A stretch of DNA of 64,000 nt from positions 2,234,501 to 2,298,500 of the forward strand of contig OZ017801.1 of assembly GCA_963969395.1 (NCBI GenBank), in the 5' to 3' direction. Below the pieces are notes generated by a model. That model worked only from the letters and a program-made list of their open reading frames with translations. It ran no database searches and was not told where the DNA came from. The stretch is from Pseudoscleropodium purum (taxonomy: Eukaryota > Streptophyta > Bryopsida > Hypnales > Brachytheciaceae). Made by a program: the position numbers and the translations under genes. Shown here piece by piece: positions 61,665 through 64,000 of this stretch. How positions within the stretch are numbered: the first letter of the stretch is position 1; each line of letters opens with the position of its first letter.

Positions 61665-61745
61665 GAGAAGATTACGGTCCCCAAAGAATATTTCTGATAC
61701 TTGGAGCGTCCTTCACAACCTGAGGGATATTAGTAGTTTAGCAAG

Positions 61746-63780
61746 ATGTCGCCTCCCAAGAAATCGTACTCGTCAACAAGCACAGCAAAGTCGAAGCATA
61801 GCGTGAGGGTCGCCCAAACTACTGCAGATGCAGCTCTTGAAGCTGTGTATGATAAGTCTGGAAACTCTGGAGACTCTTTTGATTATTCAAGATCTGTCAG
61901 TAAATCAACAGGAGAGTCGGTTCCTGCAGGAGCTGTGACAGCCTACCTCCAGCGTATGCAGAGGGGAGGCCTCACCCAATCTTTTGGGTGTATGATAACG
62001 GTTGAAGATGCAGGATTCCGTGTTATAGCGTACAGTGAAAATGCGCCCGAGACGCTAGACCTGATGCCTCAGGCCGTGCCAAATATGGGGGAATTGGACG
62101 TTCTAAGTATCGGGACGGATGTAAGAACTCTCTTTACGCCTTCAAGCGCTTCCGCTTTTGAGAAGGCAGCTGCAACAAATGATATAAGTCTTCTCAACCC
62201 AATCACTGTTCACTGTAGAAGCTCTGGGAAGCCGTTATATGCCATTGCCCATCGCATTGACGTAGGGATAGTGATTGACTTTGAGGCGGTGAAAATGAAC
62301 GATGTTATGGTTTCAGCTGCCGGCGCACTACAATCTCATAAACTTGCGGCTAAGGCAATCTCACGGCTTCAAGCATTACCTGGAGGTGATATAGGAGTGC
62401 TCTGTGACACCGTGGTTGATGAGGTTCGGAAACTCACTGGGTATGACAGGGTAATGGCTTATAAATTTCATGAGGATGAGCATGGCGAAGTGGTGGCGGA
62501 AATGCGTCGCAATGATCTCGATCCCTATTTAGGCCTCCATTACCCGGCCACAGACATTCCTCAGGCGTCCCGTTTTCTGTTCATGAAGAATCGAGTGCGG
62601 GTGATTGCTGATTGTGGTGCTCCTCCAGTGAGAATCATCCAAGATCCGAACTTGAGGCAGCCAATTAGCTTGGCAGGTTCGACTTTACGCGCTCCACATG
62701 GATGCCATGCCCAATACATGATTAACATGGGGTCCATTGCGTCGCTAGTCATGGCCGTGATCATCAACGATAACGAGGAAGATTCCTTGGGGGCAATTCA
62801 GAGAGGTAGAAAGCTCTGGGGTCTTGTAGTGTGCCATCACACATCTCCACGCTCTGTTCCATTTCCTCTTCGGTCTGCGTGCGAGTTTTTGATGCAGGTG
62901 TTTGGCCTGCAGCTCAACATGGAGGTTGAGTTGGCTTCTCAGCTAAGGGAGAAGCATATTCTCAGAACCCAGACGCTTCTCTGCGACATGCTCCTTCGGG
63001 ATGCCCCCATTGGGATTGTATCTCAAACTCCCAATATCATGGATCTTGTGAGGTGTGACGGAGCCGCACTTTATTATGGGAAGCGATTCTGGCTTCTTGG
63101 CACGACCCCGACCGAGAGTCAGATCAAAGACATTGCAGAATGGTTACTAGAGTATCACAAGGACTCAACAGGTCTCAGTACGGACAGTTTGGCGGACGCC
63201 AACTATCCGGCCGCGCATCTGCTTGGCGATTCTGTGTGTGGTATGGCAGCTGCAAAAATTACCGCAAAAGACTTTCTTTTCTGGTTTAGGTCCCACACTG
63301 CGAAAGAGGTCAAGTGGGGTGGTGCTAAACACGATCCAGATGAAAAGGATGATGGTCGAAGAATGCATCCCAGAAGCTCTTTTAAAGCCTTTTTGGAGGT
63401 CGTGAAACGACGGAGTCTACCCTGGGAAGATGTGGAAATGGATGCTATTCATTCTCTTCAGCTCATTCTTCGTGGCTCCTTCCAGGATATCGACGACAGT
63501 GATACGAAGACCATGGTCCATGCTCGTTTGAATGATCTGAAGCTTCATGGCATGGACGAGCTCAGCGTCGTGGCGAACGAAATGGTACGCTTGATAGAAA
63601 CTGCGACTGCCCCAATCTTGGCAGTTGATTCAAATGGGATGGTCAATGGCTGGAATGCCAAAATAGCGCAGGTCACAGGGCTTCCAGTCAGTGAGGCTAT
63701 GGGTCGTTCATTGGTGAAAGATCTCGTTTTGGACGAGTCGGTGGGGGTCGTTGAGAAACTACTTTATTTGGCAGCACAAG
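61746..63780 (+). CDS. PHY: phytochrome photoreceptor, exon 1 (3' part outside window)
   Basis: Phytochrome is a red/far-red light sensor that binds a bilin in the cytosol and moves to the nucleus when activated. Exon 1 encodes 678 complete codons, the usual size of plant PHY exon 1, and stops at a GTAATT donor after LYLAAQ, the family's conserved first intron site. Domains: Ser/Thr-rich extension (1-70); PAS (about 70-185); GAF (about 217-400) with YPATDIPQ (Asp270) and the chromophore cysteine in APHGCH (Cys320); PHY (about 410-590) with the tongue motifs WFRS (513-516) and WGGAKHDP (524-531), and PRSSF (542-546); and the start of PAS1 (from about 615). All key residues are present. The N-terminus [19 protein letters not shown] is of the moss/bryophyte kind. 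PAS2 and the histidine-kinase-related module lie beyond the window. Confidence 0.97.
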
Positions 63781-64000
63781 GTAATTAATTGTCTTTCCAG
63801 TCTGGTTCTTCTGCCCAAGCACATGAATTTTTCTCATTCATGGATAGCATAATCATGTAGAACTAGCCAAGTCTGTGGTCCTGCTAGAACCTCGGCGTCT
63901 TGAATCGTCTTGCCAACTTTTGCGCTGTGGTTATTAAAGTTTTTCTGATATGCGGAGCGTGTCCTGATTGTGAAATTTCGTGCCTTTTCTCTCGAGACAG
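63781..64000 (+). other. first intron of the phytochrome gene
   Basis: It starts GTAATTAATT directly after exon 1 in phase 1. The window ends with TCTCGAGACAG, which could be the 3' splice site of a 220-bp intron, but the next exon is not visible. Confidence 0.6.

Larger units (their letters stand above)
59165..61745 (+). other. phytochrome 5' leader region with a probable intron
   Basis: G+C rises sharply at about 59240 and stays moderate to the start codon. A good 3' splice site lies at 61392 (polypyrimidine-rich stretch, then TTGAAATTGCAG). The matching donor was not determined but is probably between 59.6 and 60.1 kb, which would make an intron of more than 1 kb. Leader introns of this kind are known in non-seed plant phytochrome genes. 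From 61393 to 61745 the leader is exonic and holds three uORFs and a hairpin. Confidence 0.5.

Overview
The window looks like nuclear DNA from a non-seed land plant, most likely a moss or other bryophyte. The main reasons are a moss-type phytochrome start at the right end, a plant-style 26-exon gene for the NAT10 family, short GT-AG introns, and long AT-rich gene-poor stretches full of decayed transposable elements. The exact lineage is inference, because no search could be run.

Only two convincing protein-coding genes are present. The first (23571-32977, +) is a complete NAT10/Kre33-type RNA cytidine acetyltransferase. I reconstructed 26 exons whose phases all join, giving 3,120 coding nt and 1,039 residues. 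Its leader carries telo-box motifs, as plant ribosome-biogenesis genes often do. The second (61746-63780, +) is exon 1 of a phytochrome: N-terminal extension, PAS, bilin-binding GAF with Cys320, PHY, and the start of PAS1. The rest lies beyond the window. Its leader has a probable intron, three short upstream ORFs and a 20-pair hairpin.

The rest is mobile-element territory. From the left: a Ty3/gypsy-like LTR element on the minus strand (1-2238), whose LTR carries three heat-shock-element arrays just upstream of a TATA box; a decayed multi-exon gene of an uncharacterised, probably transposon-linked family (2246-5320, +); a second decayed gene (6979-7990, -); an AT-rich zone with MITE-like elements, a 64-bp minisatellite and a GC-richer island (8-17 kb); and a dead Tc1-like DD34E transposon with recognisable terminal inverted repeats (17.4-18.7 kb). 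Between the two genes lies a family of short, ORF-less elements with inverted ends like CCCCTAAATGCC flanked by TTAA duplications, which is piggyBac-style. Five copies have TTAA on both sides and a sixth has degenerate sites. A second set with ends like GGGACACCTAAAATCGC and two further dispersed repeat families are also present.

The two genes show no functional link. The acetyltransferase serves rRNA/tRNA maturation and the phytochrome serves light sensing. The most notable non-genic signals are the HSE-loaded LTR promoter, the TTAA element family and the structured phytochrome leader.
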